From Ligula intestinalis (taxonomy: Eukaryota > Platyhelminthes > Cestoda > Diphyllobothriidea > Diphyllobothriidae), in assembly GCA_036362985.1 (NCBI GenBank), contig JAYGXS010000007.1, positions 17,702,702 to 17,766,701 on the forward strand: 64,000 nucleotides of DNA, in the 5' to 3' direction. A program made the position numbers and the translations under genes. The notes beneath the pieces are model-generated. The model was not told the DNA's origin, ran no database searches, and saw nothing but the letters and a program-made list of their open reading frames with translations. Position 1 is the first letter of the stretch. Every line of letters begins with the position of its first letter. Positions 1-11,700 of the stretch are shown one piece after another.

Positions 1-414
1 ACTTCTTGTTTCCTCTTGGTTGTGTTTCTATTTTTATTTTTGGCGTGCGTTCTTGTTACAAAACATTAGTTTATTTAAATAATTGTTCTCATTTTTTTCT
101 ATTTTATACGTTCTACTTTTTACTTAGTTATCCTTTCCTCTGTATTATTCCTATTACCACCATTCCCGCAATACATAATAGTGGAGTTTTCGTATGCTGT
201 TCGGACCCCTAAACGCGACGCCAAACGGTGACGTCACCAGCGCTTGCTCATGGCAGCGCATTTCCTATTCATCGCAAAAGATCCATTTGGCATGTCTATA
301 CTAGTCGGACAGATTTGTCTGACCAGCCGTTCACTTCGCATGGCTCGTTCAACGATCCATCTTTGCCACCAACTAGATGTCTTGATCGCAACCGATTGGG
401 ACTTTAGGGATTAT
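1..414. other. No gene recognised
   Basis: The stretch is AT-rich at its start and has no ORF with recognisable similarity. I see no splice-bounded exon or repeat boundary that I can name here. Confidence 0.4.
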
Positions 415-1120
415 GGGTAGTGATGGGGTGTCAGCAATTCAACCGTCTCATGTGGGATTTCAGTTGGTTTCACGGCTATGTCTGCCAAGAATCCAGCTTC
501 TTTTTCATCTTTTTTACGCGGCAAATTAACGAAAATATGGCTTTGCTGACGCTTTTTATTATTTGCGAAGGCTGTGCCATTGCCCGTACCAGCGAAAACG
601 CGAGTCCCGGGAAGCAATTGAGGAATGCGTACACAGTAGCCTAGCGACTGCATCCGATAAGTACTGCAACTCAGTGTTTACTAAGTACTCGTATCTCTGG
701 TACTGTCTCTGAAGATGGGTCCGAGCTGGAATTAGAAATGTCATGCAAATAAATTTCGTCTTCCAGCAATCGCGCCTACTTCTTCTCAGCTATCCCATTA
801 TCCGTTATTGCTCGAATTTTTACGCCTCATCGGGCATGCGGCTTGCTGTGTAAACACAACTGCACACCTATCACCAGGACGCCTATGTGTCACGCAATCG
901 TATTCTCGTTGGTCTTATTGTCTCTTCCCCCTGCTGTCTACTGTTAAACGGCGATTCATACCTGGCATAGTCTTTACTTGTCAAGCCGGCGTGACCGTCG
1001 GTGTGCCCTCATCAGTGCGACCATTTCACCCGCATTTTCACTGCTGGGCCAGAGTCGTATTGCCCGCTACACTGGGTGGCAGAGGATCAGTAAACTGATA
1101 ACCCCCACTTCCCATTCCCC
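415..1120 (+). repeat. Unclassified dispersed repeat, copy 1
   Basis: This block matches 1740-2425 at moderate identity. Shared landmarks are a 'tatgtctgccaagaatc'-like segment, a 'tttgctgacgcttttt'-like segment, and a common 3' end around the string gtcgtattgcccgct followed by actgggtggcag. It carries the motif GAAATGTCATGCAAATAA near 745, which recurs elsewhere in the window. There is no convincing coding frame. It is probably an old non-autonomous retroelement; the class is not known. Confidence 0.55.
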
Positions 1121-1124
1121 CATC

Positions 1125-1310
1125 CAATCGGCAAATTTATGCAGATAGAATTGCCGACAAAGACAAGGGAGACTGGAATGGCCATTTTTGGCTGATTAGC
1201 CGTTAGTAGCTAGTCATACCCAATCCAAGTGGTGCCCCACCCGAGGCTCGAACCCGCGACCTTTTGATCATAAGTCTAATGCTCTAAACATTGAGCCACA
1301 AACTATCTAC
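1125..1310 (-). mobile_element. tRNA-derived SINE
   Basis: On the minus strand a tRNA-like head (about 1310 to 1235) shows an A-box-like TGGCTCAATGTTTAGAGC and a B-box GGTTCGAGCC, followed by a body containing ggccattccagtctcccttg and ending near tttgtcgg. The same body occurs at 24408-24610, 34040-34145 and, in part, 43088-43290. RNA polymerase III transcription is inferred from the two boxes. It is not a functional tRNA because the cloverleaf does not continue into an acceptor stem. Confidence 0.75.
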
Positions 1311-1739
1311 CTAGACTACTAGCCGCTGTGCGGCTGCTTGCGGGGCTCGAGAATGATCCCCAAGGCAAAGCGGGATAAGTGAGTTCCTTTAGAGATCTCA
1401 GCAAGCCCTTGTGAAATGTAACAGTTGCTTTCAAGTGATTGTGGAACGAGTTCAAGTGTTGCATGATTGGTGCGTTGGATTACTCGAGCGGTGTCAAGTA
1501 TTGAGGTCACCTACATCGTGGCCGCAGGGTGGCGCAATGCAGACACATGACCTTGAGGCCGCTCGCATTGAACCAGAAATAATTGTGGGCCGTCGACCAC
1601 ATGAGCGATTCGTCAGGACTGCCTGGAAGGTTATGCTGGCAGTCGGTTAGGCTGACTCCTAACACACTCAACCGAGCTCGGATTTATGGTGCGGTAGCTA
1701 GGAATCATTAATACTATTTTTTCTATTTTTACAGCAAGG

Positions 1740-2425
1740 GTTTTTATGGGCCACGCTTCCGTTACGAAAGCTTCGTCGCGTCACCATGAACCGAAAGAGG
1801 GAGAGATAGAGAGAGAGAAAGAAAGAAAAGAAGAAAGAACGAGAGTGCAGGCCTTTCTAATGAGAGATTGGAGTTGGAACTCGAAACGTCAGGCAAATAA
1901 TTTTCTGGTCCCAACAATCGCGTCGACTTATTGTCAATTAATGCATTTTTGCGACGATGGCGACAGTTAAGTAATCGGTTCCGATCATGTCGCTCAACTT
2001 CGATCTCTTTGGTGACTATGTTTGCCCAGAATCACCTGGCCAATTTAACAAAACATTGCTTTGATGACGCTTTTCATAATTTGCACGAAACTCATTTTCT
2101 GGTGCACTTCGAGGTTATCGCTCCTACTTGTTGAATTTTCATGCCTCACGGCTGACTGTGCACACTAAAGTGCGGACATATCATCATGACACATATGCAG
2201 CACGCAGTCGTATTCCCGTTGGTCCAATTTTCTCATCCTTTCACTGTCGTCTACTGCCTTACTGTGACAGTGATTGGTACCTGGAAGGGTTTTCAATTGG
2301 CTGTCGGCTTGACCACCAGTATGCTTTCGTCTGTAAAGCCGCTCCACCGGTGTTTTGATTACTGCAACAGAGTCGTATTACCCGCTAAACTGGGTGGCAG
2401 TTAATCATTAAAATGATAACCCCCT
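1740..2425 (+). repeat. Unclassified dispersed repeat, copy 2
   Basis: This is the second, diverged copy of the repeat at 415-1120, in the same orientation. It begins near a purine tract (1797-1846) and includes a 5-bp hairpin GAGTT/AACTC immediately followed by GAAACGTCAGGCAAATAA (about 1874-1899). It ends with the same gtcgtattacccgct and actgggtggcag strings as copy 1. No protein-coding content is recognisable. Confidence 0.55.
1797..1846 (+). repeat. Purine-rich (GA)n/(GAAA)n tract
   Basis: About 50 bases of almost pure G and A, made of imperfect GAGA and GAAA units. Confidence 0.9.
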
Positions 2426-2559
2426 CCCTCTATCCCCTGAGGGAAGTTATCGATTTCATTGCGTTTTAACCTGAAAAGCTAACCCATTTGAGTCAGTTAG
2501 ATGCAATTATAACCAGCAATCAGCTGAGCTGGAATTTTACTGTAGCTAAACGTGGTTCA

Positions 2560-3000
2560 CACCTTTTAGTCTATTTTTATGGTAGTGGACTTTGCAGAGC
2601 ACACTTTCATAATGATTGTTTTATTGCGTCACTGTGAAGATAGGGTGAAAGTGTGAAGACCTATTTCACGCGACTTCAATCGGCTTTACGACCATGTCTG
2701 TCCAGAATCACCTGACTTACGGTGCCCACACAAATATAGTACCCTTTAGTCTCATTTTACATACCACGCTTTCGTTATACAACCCTGCGCAATCTTGAAG
2801 AGAGAGAATATCTCTCTGGCAATGTGTTTGAGCTGAAATCTGAAATGTTAGGCGAAAATGTTCTTGTTACAGAGATTGCACTTGCTTTTTCTCATTTAAG
2901 GTATCTGTTTGCGATGACGATGACAGTTAGGCCACCGTTTCCGACTGTCCACTGTGTTGTGTTCCATGACATGTTGGGCATGGACGTGAATTTACCCTGA
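2560..3000 (+). repeat. Unclassified dispersed repeat, partial third copy
   Basis: It shares the 'cgaccatgtctgtccagaatc' type segment and a degenerate GAAATGTTAGGCGAAAATGTTCTTG motif with the two preceding copies, in the same order. It is shorter and more diverged. I see no ORF of note. Confidence 0.4.
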
Positions 3001-3120
3001 ATGCTTTTTTAAAGTGAAACAAACTTGCGCTGCATCTATCGCGCGCTCTGCTTCCTCGTTTACAATTGATATGCTACCTCGTGTGATGCTAACTCACATT
3101 CTAAAATATGTTTAAGGGGA

Positions 3121-6100
3121 GTGGTAAATTTTACAACTATGCTTGACTACTTTTTTTCGAAAACAAAATATCTTTCAAAAGATGAGCATCTACCGAAATC
3201 CAACCCTCGACCTCCCCGCCGGTGGTTCGCAGGCAACGGGGGGAAACTCACGGCAAACAGAGGGCAATGGCAGGTTACACCGGTGACGTCATCTGTACCG
3301 AAATTCCCAAGAAACTGCATGGACAATACTAATATCACGGATCTCAATACTGCTGCGGCGTCCCCGGGAAGCGACGCGCTCCGTGGTCTTCTGGTGCTCG
3401 GAATGTCAAATATGCGAGCCAGTACCCTAAATTCGCAGCACACTTTGAACATCGGTTGCTGGAGTGTGCGGACATTGCTTGATCCCGGCCGTCAAGCACT
3501 TCTAGCATGCGCATTATGGGACTATCAAGTAGACGTTGCCTGTCCGTCAGAAGTTCGTCTCCCAGAATCTGGAACGAAAGAAATCAAGGTCCCAGGAGAG
3601 GATGCTGAGTACCTGCTCCTCCACAGCGGACCACAAACGAACACAGGACTGCATAGGGTGGCAATAGCCATGACAAAGGAGGTGCATAACCCTCTCTTAG
3701 CGTTTGAGCCTATCTCAGAGCGGATTGTCACAGCCCGCTTCAAAGGCACCATGGCAAATATGTCTGTGGTTGCCGTTTATGCCCCAAAATTGCAAGCAGA
3801 TGAAGCAGTTAAGACGGAGTTCTATGAACGCCTTCAAGCTACAGCGGCCAGAATACCCCCTAGAGACTTGCTCTTCGTCGCTGGAGACTGGCATGCGAGG
3901 ACTGGCCCGTGCGATGAGACCACGAGACACATCATCGGAAAATACGGACTGGGCCAACGTTGCGACAGCGGAGAACGATTGGTAACATTTGCTTGATTAT
4001 AATTATCTCGTCGTTACAAACACTCGTTTATAACACCCTCATCGGCAGTGGCTGACATGGTATTCAAACGATGGTCGAAAGGCAAACCAGATAGACTACA
4101 TCTTAGTACGCTCAAGGTGGACCACCTCAGTATCCCACAGCCAATCGTTTCGAGGTGCGAAAGTTGGGTCAGATCATGTACTTGTCCGTGCCCGCTTTAA
4201 GCTGCGTTTGTCGAATCGAAGTAAAAAAAATGTCCCCAAAACGTGTCAACCTTGTGGCACTATCAAATACAGAAACCCGTGTAGCGTTCAACAAAAGTCT
4301 CACTGCACGGATCCGAGATCAATCCGCTGTTCGCATCGAACCTCCAGATAACGTCGATAATCAAACTTCATCCAATACTCAGTGGCCACACTTGAGAGAC
4401 GCGCTACAAAGTGCGATGAATTCGAACTTGCAACAACAGGTAGAACCGAGGAAGGACTGGATCTCCACAACAACCCTCCATCTCTCGGCACAAGCTAGAA
4501 TCGCTCGGTTGTCAAACTCAGAGAACGACCGCTCATTGAGATGTCAAACTACGCGATCAGCAAGATGCGACCGTCAGGGCCATTGGACCGAGTTAGGTGG
4601 CTCCATGGAATCAGCTTCAAACTCTGGTAACTTCCACCAGCTCTATTACCTTTTACGTAAAGCAGCTGGCAAATATAAACCGCCTTGCCCTACCGTTCGG
4701 GATAACTCGCGTCAAGTGATAACTGATATGGCTGGCAAAATCGATCGATGGCGAGAGCACTTTAGTGAACCACTGGATCCGCCTATACGTTCATATGCAA
4801 ACCTACGCCTATCAACTGGAATTCCATACAATAGTGACTGTGGACCACCTACGAGAACTGAACTGGAATCGGTATTACAAAGACTAAAATTTCGGAAGGC
4901 AGCGGGTGAAGATGGTATCCCAGCAGAAGCCTAAAAAACTGGTTGTTCTGCTTTGACGGAATCGCTACACCGACTGTACTCGACTATATGGACTACCGAA
5001 GTCATCCCGACTGACTAGTCACTGTCCATTGTTTTACTGATACCAAAGCGCGGTGACATGACAGTATTATCAAATTACCGCGACATCAGCCTCATAGATA
5101 TAGCCGCCAAAGCGTTTGCGACCATCCCTATTCGTAGATTTTCGACTGAGCGCAATCCTCGCACTCGTCCTAACCAAGGAGGATTTTGTCCAGGTAGAGG
5201 ATGTATTGACCAGATCTTCATTCTACGCCGCATACTAGAGCACAGACATCCAAACCAACAGATCACCACTGCCTCTTTCATTGACTTCAAGACCCTCTTT
5301 GATTCTATCGAAAGAGAAGCTTCATGGCAAATTTTGCTTGCTGACGGTCTCCCGCCAAATTTGCTCAATCTGATCAAGGCCTACTATAGCATAACACCAG
5401 CCCGAGTAAGAACCCTTTGTGAAGAGTCAAATTCTTTCCCTCTGACTTGTGGAGTTCGAAAAGGGTGCCCTCTTTCTCTAGTTCTCTTCAACTTCTTGAT
5501 CGACTGGTTAATTCTACCTGACAGTGGATGTGTAATCAGCCCTGAATTCAGAGTACCTGACCTAGAATATTCCGATGACATTGTCGTACTCGGTAAAACT
5601 CCTCAGTCACTACAGCCAACGCCAGACCAAATCACCAGCCTCGCTGTAACTGTTGGTCTGACAATTAATGTGCGCAAGACGAAGCTCCTGAATACGTATC
5701 TGGGCACAGCACAACTACTGTTTATCAGCGGTCAACCCATTGAAGAAGTTAGCTGCTTCCGCTATTTGGGCTCGAATATGCTAGCCAATGGACAGGCCAA
5801 AGACGAAATCAAGAACCGAATCGCGTAAGCTAGAATGGATTTAGGCTGCTAGCCAGACCACTCTGATCTCGCTCAGACATCAGTTTATGTACTAAGCTAC
5901 TGATATACAAAGCATCCCTCAGACCTGCGTTAGTATATGCCTGCGAAACATGGCCAGTGAGAAAGGCAGATATCCTATCGCTGGAAGTCTTCGACCGTTG
6001 GTGTCTTCGACACCTTCTAAGAGTCTTCTGGCAGGATCGAATCTCCAATGTTGAGCTATACTGCAGATGTTTCAAACTACCAAGTCTAGCATCGTACATC

Positions 6101-6425
6101 CAGCATCGACGATTGCAATGGTTTGGCCATGTTCTACGCAAACCATCGACGGAACTCTGCTGATTGGTCATGAACCCCTCTCGTAGAGATACCGATTAGG
6201 CGGTCAACTGAAGACATGTCTCAGCACCGTTTAGTCGGACGTTGAACGGATGGGCCTCGTAACCGTTTACGGCTTGCCACATTAGAACAAACCATGGGTT
6301 AACATCTGTGAAGAGCTCACTTCTGACCGCCGCCAATGGGCCGCTGCTATTCGTGACATCCGTAAAGCCGATTCACCCAACAATAGGAGCTAATCGGATC
6401 AAGTACAAGTAAGTAGTACCATCTA
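3121..6425 (+). pseudogene. RTE-clade non-LTR retrotransposon, copy 1 (decayed)
   Basis: This is an endonuclease-reverse transcriptase of the RTE/BovB type. The apurinic-like endonuclease begins at about 3445 (NIGCWSVRTLL, later VYAPK and GDWHARTG), in a frame open from 3121 to 3996. A linker follows at 4155-4934, ending in the FRKAAGEDGIPAEA motif that precedes the RT. The RT at 5058-5828 shows PNQGGFCPGRGCIDQ, SFIDFKTLFDSI, GVRKGCPLS and a YSDD catalytic box near 5565-5580 in place of YADD. The C-terminal YLGS and CLRHLLRVFWQDR segments continue to about 6163. Frameshifts and stops separate the blocks, so no intact protein is made. The 3' end resembles that of the copy at 17.9-21.15 kb (ATCAAGTACAAGT). 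Confidence 0.9.
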
Positions 6426-6431
6426 CTGTAT

Positions 6432-7440
6432 CAGTCAGTATATTTGGCGTAACTGAACGAAGCCCTTAAAAACTCCATTGAAAAGGTACAGGAATGCATA
6501 ACTTTTTTGTGAACTATGCAAAAATTGTTACAGATCGCTTTTGTTGTGCAAAAGTGCATAAAAATATTTTAGAAATATGAACAGTTGAGAAGGTGAGGCG
6601 TTTGCGGTATAGCAGCGTACAGAAAGTTCACTGTGTACCCAGGATTCGTCTGGTTTTTGTTGTAGTGGTTTGTAGTGCTGTTTGTAGTGTTTTTCGTCAG
6701 TTATGTTAGGTGGCTGTTGGATTTTAACAGATGATTATCCAAGTATCTTTTGAAGACGTTCACAGTGGGTGAATACCCAATCGACTGTGGCAAGGAGTTC
6801 CACTGTCGAATGACCCTTTGAGTGAAGAAGGATGGACGTTGGTTTGTTCGGCTTAGTTCCTTCTTCAACTGGCAGTCATGCCTTCTGAGGTTCCTTCTTG
6901 GGGCCATTTGAAAGAGATCCGCCCACTTGACATCCAGACCAGTTCCCTTTATTAACTGAAAAGTTTCTATCAGGTCCCCTCTGTCTTGTCTATAATGGAG
7001 GGGAAAGAGATTTAAAGCAGTCAAACGTTGTTCATTTGTGGACTGCTTATGTTCAGGGACCACCTTGGTAGAACGTCGTTGAACACCTTCGAGAATCCCC
7101 GCCAATTTTTTATCGCATATTCCAGATGCAGCCGCACGAACGTTCCATATACTTTTCCGAAGATATCAGTATTCAGGTTAACGAACGTCCTTCGTATGGC
7201 GCCCATACCGACATTGCTTTCGCTGCGGCTTTGGAGCGCTCTGCGGTTGCACTTAGGTCGTCCTTAATAAGAACTTCTAGGTCTCTTTGCTCACTTACGG
7301 TTTCGAGTGGTTGGTCTCCCAAGATATAATATCGCGGGACTGCAGTTTTTCGTCGTCTTGCTCATAGCATGTACATTACTACATATGTTTTGGGGTTGAA
7401 GTTCATACACCAACTGCTGCTCAAGGAGTGCAGTCGGTGT
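6432..7440 (-). pseudogene. CR1-like LINE, 3' fragment
   Basis: Read on the minus strand, the fragment gives the C-terminal end of a CR1/jockey-type RT. From about 7440 down it shows a SFNP-like segment, the LGDQPLETVSEQRDLEVLI block, FGKVYGTFVRLHLEYAI, EGVQRRSTK, LFPLHYRQDRGDLIETF and, at the end, FFTQRVIRQWNSLP followed by FKRYLDNHL and a stop near 6701. Frame changes occur between 7020 and 7105. The 5' end including catalytic RT motifs is missing. The 3' UTR-like sequence (6432-6500) recurs at 24715-24790 next to another CR1 tail. Confidence 0.85.
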
Positions 7441-7534
7441 ATGTAAGTGTTGTACCTTCTTGTTGGTGATATTTTCTACTTGAGCGATTGTTTACCACGT
7501 TCGTTGCACACTTTTGCATTTGAACTACTATTTG

Positions 7535-7606
7535 TGCATTCTCGTTACGTTTTAGTGGACTTTTTAAGGGATTCTACCATCTAACTCCAAATATACTGAT
7601 TGACTG
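7535..7606 (-). repeat. Inverted copy of the CR1 3' UTR segment at 6432-6500
   Basis: The reverse complement of this stretch reads cagtatatttggagtt and then cccttaaaaagtccactaaaa, matching the + strand at 6432-6500 and 24715-24790. It therefore forms an inverted pair around the CR1 fragment. Confidence 0.6.
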
Positions 7607-7610
7607 GCCT

Positions 7611-8746
7611 GCCAAATAGTTTTCTGCTTTGCGTACTCTTGCAAAAGCCCGTACAGTGTCTTCTCATTTGAGAGAGTGGTGGGGCGGCTTGAAAGGGTGC
7701 TGCACCTCAACCAGGTGCTCCCCAACTCCGTTTTCGGGGCCCGAATTTTGTATAAAAGCCTGCTGCTTATAAGTGCCCTTGATGCGTGGCCGGGCAAAGC
7801 TAAGTAATGTAAGCCCCCTTAGCCGCAAGTAACCCCAAGGTCGTGCAAATCGGGAATGATCGTAGCAGAGGTTTTACAGGTGGAGCTTCACCGCTAACGA
7901 ACAACGAAATGGTTGCCAGCAAATATTAAAGAATCCTTAAATTTTCCGCCAGATTTATCTCCCCTGGCCTACATATGCCCTCAGGGTTGAATATGACAAT
8001 ATAAGAATAGACTAAAAACAACTCTATAATGGAAGCTGTTTGCATAGTAAAAATCACAATAAAACAACCTTGTGCATGTAGTAGTTAATACGCAGACGGC
8101 TACTTTCCGTATTTATGAGGTAATAAACCAACCCAGACCTTTTGAAACGCATATAGTAGTTAGTTATCTATATTAGACCCAAGGGGCTTACGCAACCTAT
8201 TCTTACCTGACATCAATACAGTAACTGCCACAAAGTCATGTTGATAAAGAATCCCGCAGGTACATTGGCCTTTGTTGACTTGCTTCAATACCGATGGCAT
8301 AACGATCTAATAACCTGTGCAGTTAGATACTAAATACACGAAAAAGAAAAATTATGCAGAACTGTAATGTGCTGATTTTTTATATGAAACCATCGCTTTG
8401 ACTCTGCCAGAGCTTCAGCAGTGGTTTATAGTCTGTACGCTGAAAGTTAATATTACGTTACAAGTAGTTTAACATATTTAAATGTTATCGATCTGAATTT
8501 TGTCGATCGTGGACCTGTCTGCGTCTCCTCCTCGGGAGAATGTCTAAGTGTCGTGTGAGTGGCGGACGCGGTCAGCTTGCTCAGTTCACAGTGTGACTAC
8601 AGAGTTTATAGGGCGCTTGTGATTACATGTCAACGAGACTGCATGTACAAATATTCCATCCGATGGTCGTAAGCCTTATTCACAAGATCCCTACCGCGGC
8701 TTGGCTGCGCCAGTCGGAATATTTATAAGCCCTTGAGAAGTTACAG
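7611..8746. other. Non-coding, no feature recognised
   Basis: There are no recognisable domains and only short ORFs. If VPS54 starts upstream, this is part of an intron ending at the acceptor ttacag (8741-8746). Confidence 0.4.
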
Positions 8747-11700
8747 GGCCTTTGCCCTATCATGCCCGACATCTCAAATTTTGAATTCATTCGAGTCGCT
8801 TCTTGTAAACTCTATATCTAAGGAGTTCGTAGTTCTTTTGCTGAAAACGGTGCCCCTTCACCCAGACCCTCTTTTTTCCACCACGCTTCAGCTTCAGTTG
8901 GTTGCTTCCGTGCACTCCGCCCAGCCCACAATTCAGTCCCTGCTCAAGTCTAACGATTTCTGCGCTGCCCTTGATCTGGTCTCCTCCACGCAGGAGCTGC
9001 TTTTGGCACCGGACACGCCCAGCTTTACTTGCCTGCGTCACCTCAGTGCTCAGCTCACGGAGATTGCGAGGTTTGTGCAAAACATGGTCGTGGCCGAGTT
9101 CCAGGCGGCCATTCAAGACTGCCTTGACAAGAAGACCCTCCTGAACCCATTCTCTTCCTCGGAAGCCAAAGCTGCCGTCTCTGAGGATGCCTCCGATGTG
9201 GGTGGTGTTGGTGAATGCTTTTTCTCTCTCTACTCTTCAATTTTATGCGTTTTGGGCCTTCAAATTGTCCGACTGGATTGTGGAGCACAGTGCGTTCCAT
9301 CCAGCACTAAGCAATCGCACGCGAAGGTGGGGGGATAACTGACCGTCCTGAGTATTGCCGCAAAAAATTCATCGAAAGATGACCGTTTCTGACAGTTTTT
9401 GTTTTTGAGCCGGTCCGGCCTCAAGCGCTAGTCCTGGTAGACTTCCCATTTCTAGGCGTACTTGACGACTCTAACGCCTTAGACTCATGGATGCAGGCAG
9501 ATGCTGAATTTGGCGTAGTAGAGGAAGTTCAGTTCAGTTCCGTTCATTTTTGCTAAAAAAATTTTGCAGGCACCTTTGAACTCCCTGAAAGTTGCAATGT
9601 GTTTATGAAAAAAGACTGGTAAATACAAACAATTGCAAAAGATGGCATTCAAAAAGCAGCCAACAGTGTTTGTGGAAGCAAGTAAAATCAAACATCTACT
9701 TGTTTGTTAAAAGTAGTATGACTATATGTAATGTTAGTCTGTTAGGAACCACAGCAGACGCGTCTTCGACCGCGTTCCCAGCCGCCCTCACGGCGGCCAA
9801 GGTCTGCCACACCAAACCTCCCTACAGTGGATCTATCTTCCCTCCTCTGCATCTCTGTTTTTGACGACGGAGATGCCTCTCCTGACCACACTGCCCCGAC
9901 TTCCCCTCCTCCACGCCGCCGGGATTGTGACCCACCTGGCGGAGCTCCTGATCCAACAAGGGCTAATAGCCAGCCATTAACGTCTGTCGTGAGCCCTGCT
10001 GTACCCCTAGGTTGTAAAACTTGCGCATCTTTAACGTGGTCCACTATGGGGCCACTTTGACGGAACATTACACCACTAAATAGTCTTTCTAACTCCTTTC
10101 CTCGCTTTCACCTCTAGCTCATGCCAAGCGTACTGGGCTTACTGCGCATCGGACACTACGAATTTGTCGACATCGTACGCAAGGAGGTCCTTGGTCTGGT
10201 ACGGGCCTGCCTTCAAGCCTCGGTGGATAATCTGCAATCCAGGTCGGTCGACACAGTCAACGGAACCACCACCTCTACCTCCGCGCCGGAGTCCGTGCCC
10301 CCCAGGTGGGCTGTTCGCCATACTCGAAAATGTTTTGTTGAATCTGTTGTCTTGATTTTGCGTACACTTATTGTTTGCATGATGTTTACTGCATTTGCAT
10401 TCAAAGCACCGAGTCTGTCCCTGTTAGCAAAGCTGTAGGGGCGAAAAGACAAATTCCCGAGATTAGTGGAGAAGAAGAATTCAATTCGCCTGGGGCTGAT
10501 TATGGGTGCCAGGATGGATCCAAAACGTATGTGATACGTGGTAGCGGGGGCTTTTGGTCACGATACCCACTGCACCTTATCTATTCTTCGTCCATTAGAC
10601 CTCCAAAATGCCCCTAGTATAAGATGCAACTTTCTTCAGACTTCTCAGTGGTCTTTGTAAACTGTCAAGCCTTATTAAAGACCATGACTTTAAGTGGCAC
10701 AGGTGTCTAAAAATAACTCGAACATTTTCCTAACAGGTGTTTTCTTTTACGTATTAGGCTTACTAATGCAAGCTTCATTTCATCTTATTTTCAAGTACCG
10801 GACTCGCGCCAACTGCGGAGGAACTTCACCCGGGTGGTAAATATTCCCAGGTTTCCTGGCTTCAGCTTGTTCAATCCGTCTGTCGGAATCTGGAATTGGC
10901 TCTTGGGAGAATACGCGTGAGTGTGTTTTCCTGTCCAGCGCACTGTGGTCTTAACTGTGTAAAAGGTGAAACGGTTGTGTGCTACTTCGCTGAATTAAAT
11001 TACAATCACCCCTGTTGTGGCAACCGAATCATGTCTTCTCTGTTGACCTTGTTTTTTTCAGGCTGTTGTTTTGGTTATTGTACATTCCATCGAACAATCC
11101 ATTGGTACCCAATCACTGTCCTCATCGTCAGATTCTGGTCTTATGAAGAGCATACCGCAGGAAATCGGTGAAGACTTGATACGCAAGCTGCTACGGGTCT
11201 ACTGGGATGCTGTGAGTTGGTGCCAAACACGAATTATCACTCTAGTCTCACCGCGGGCTCGTACAGGAGGGATCAACGTGACGATAAATAACGGTGCCAC
11301 AGCGCCCTCCGATCCTGCCAATGAGACCAATGGTGAGGTTGGGGTCAATGAACGCCTTACTGCCGCCGAATTTATCGAAGTAGCTGAATTGCTGGACTCT
11401 TTTCAGGTTAGTTTACTCTGTAACCTATGCATTCTGGCTTATGCTCAGTGTTCATCTCAATACTACTTGACACTTTTCATTAGAGGGTTCTTATAAGTTC
11501 ACTATGTTTGCCACACCTGCATACTTTGACACGTATTAGTAGTAACCTGGCCGTTATATGCTTTTGCTTGCTATTCTATAACCAATTTTCTTTCGAACCT
11601 TCTCCGTGTATCGGTGTTTTTCGCTTGCAACTTTATTGTTATCAATAGTGAGCTAACCGGCGCTTGCCGAATTTTCTATTTATAAAACCAAACTGAACTT

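Noticed and set aside
9760..10060. Extra VPS54 exon between 9197 and 10118
   Set aside because: The flanking exons join in frame and give a continuous family match without it.
11212..11266. Donor-like GTGAGT at 11212 and acceptor-like AG at 11266 inside a VPS54 exon
   Set aside because: Using them breaks the reading frame (phase 0 to phase 2), while the frame is open straight through from 11062 to 11406.
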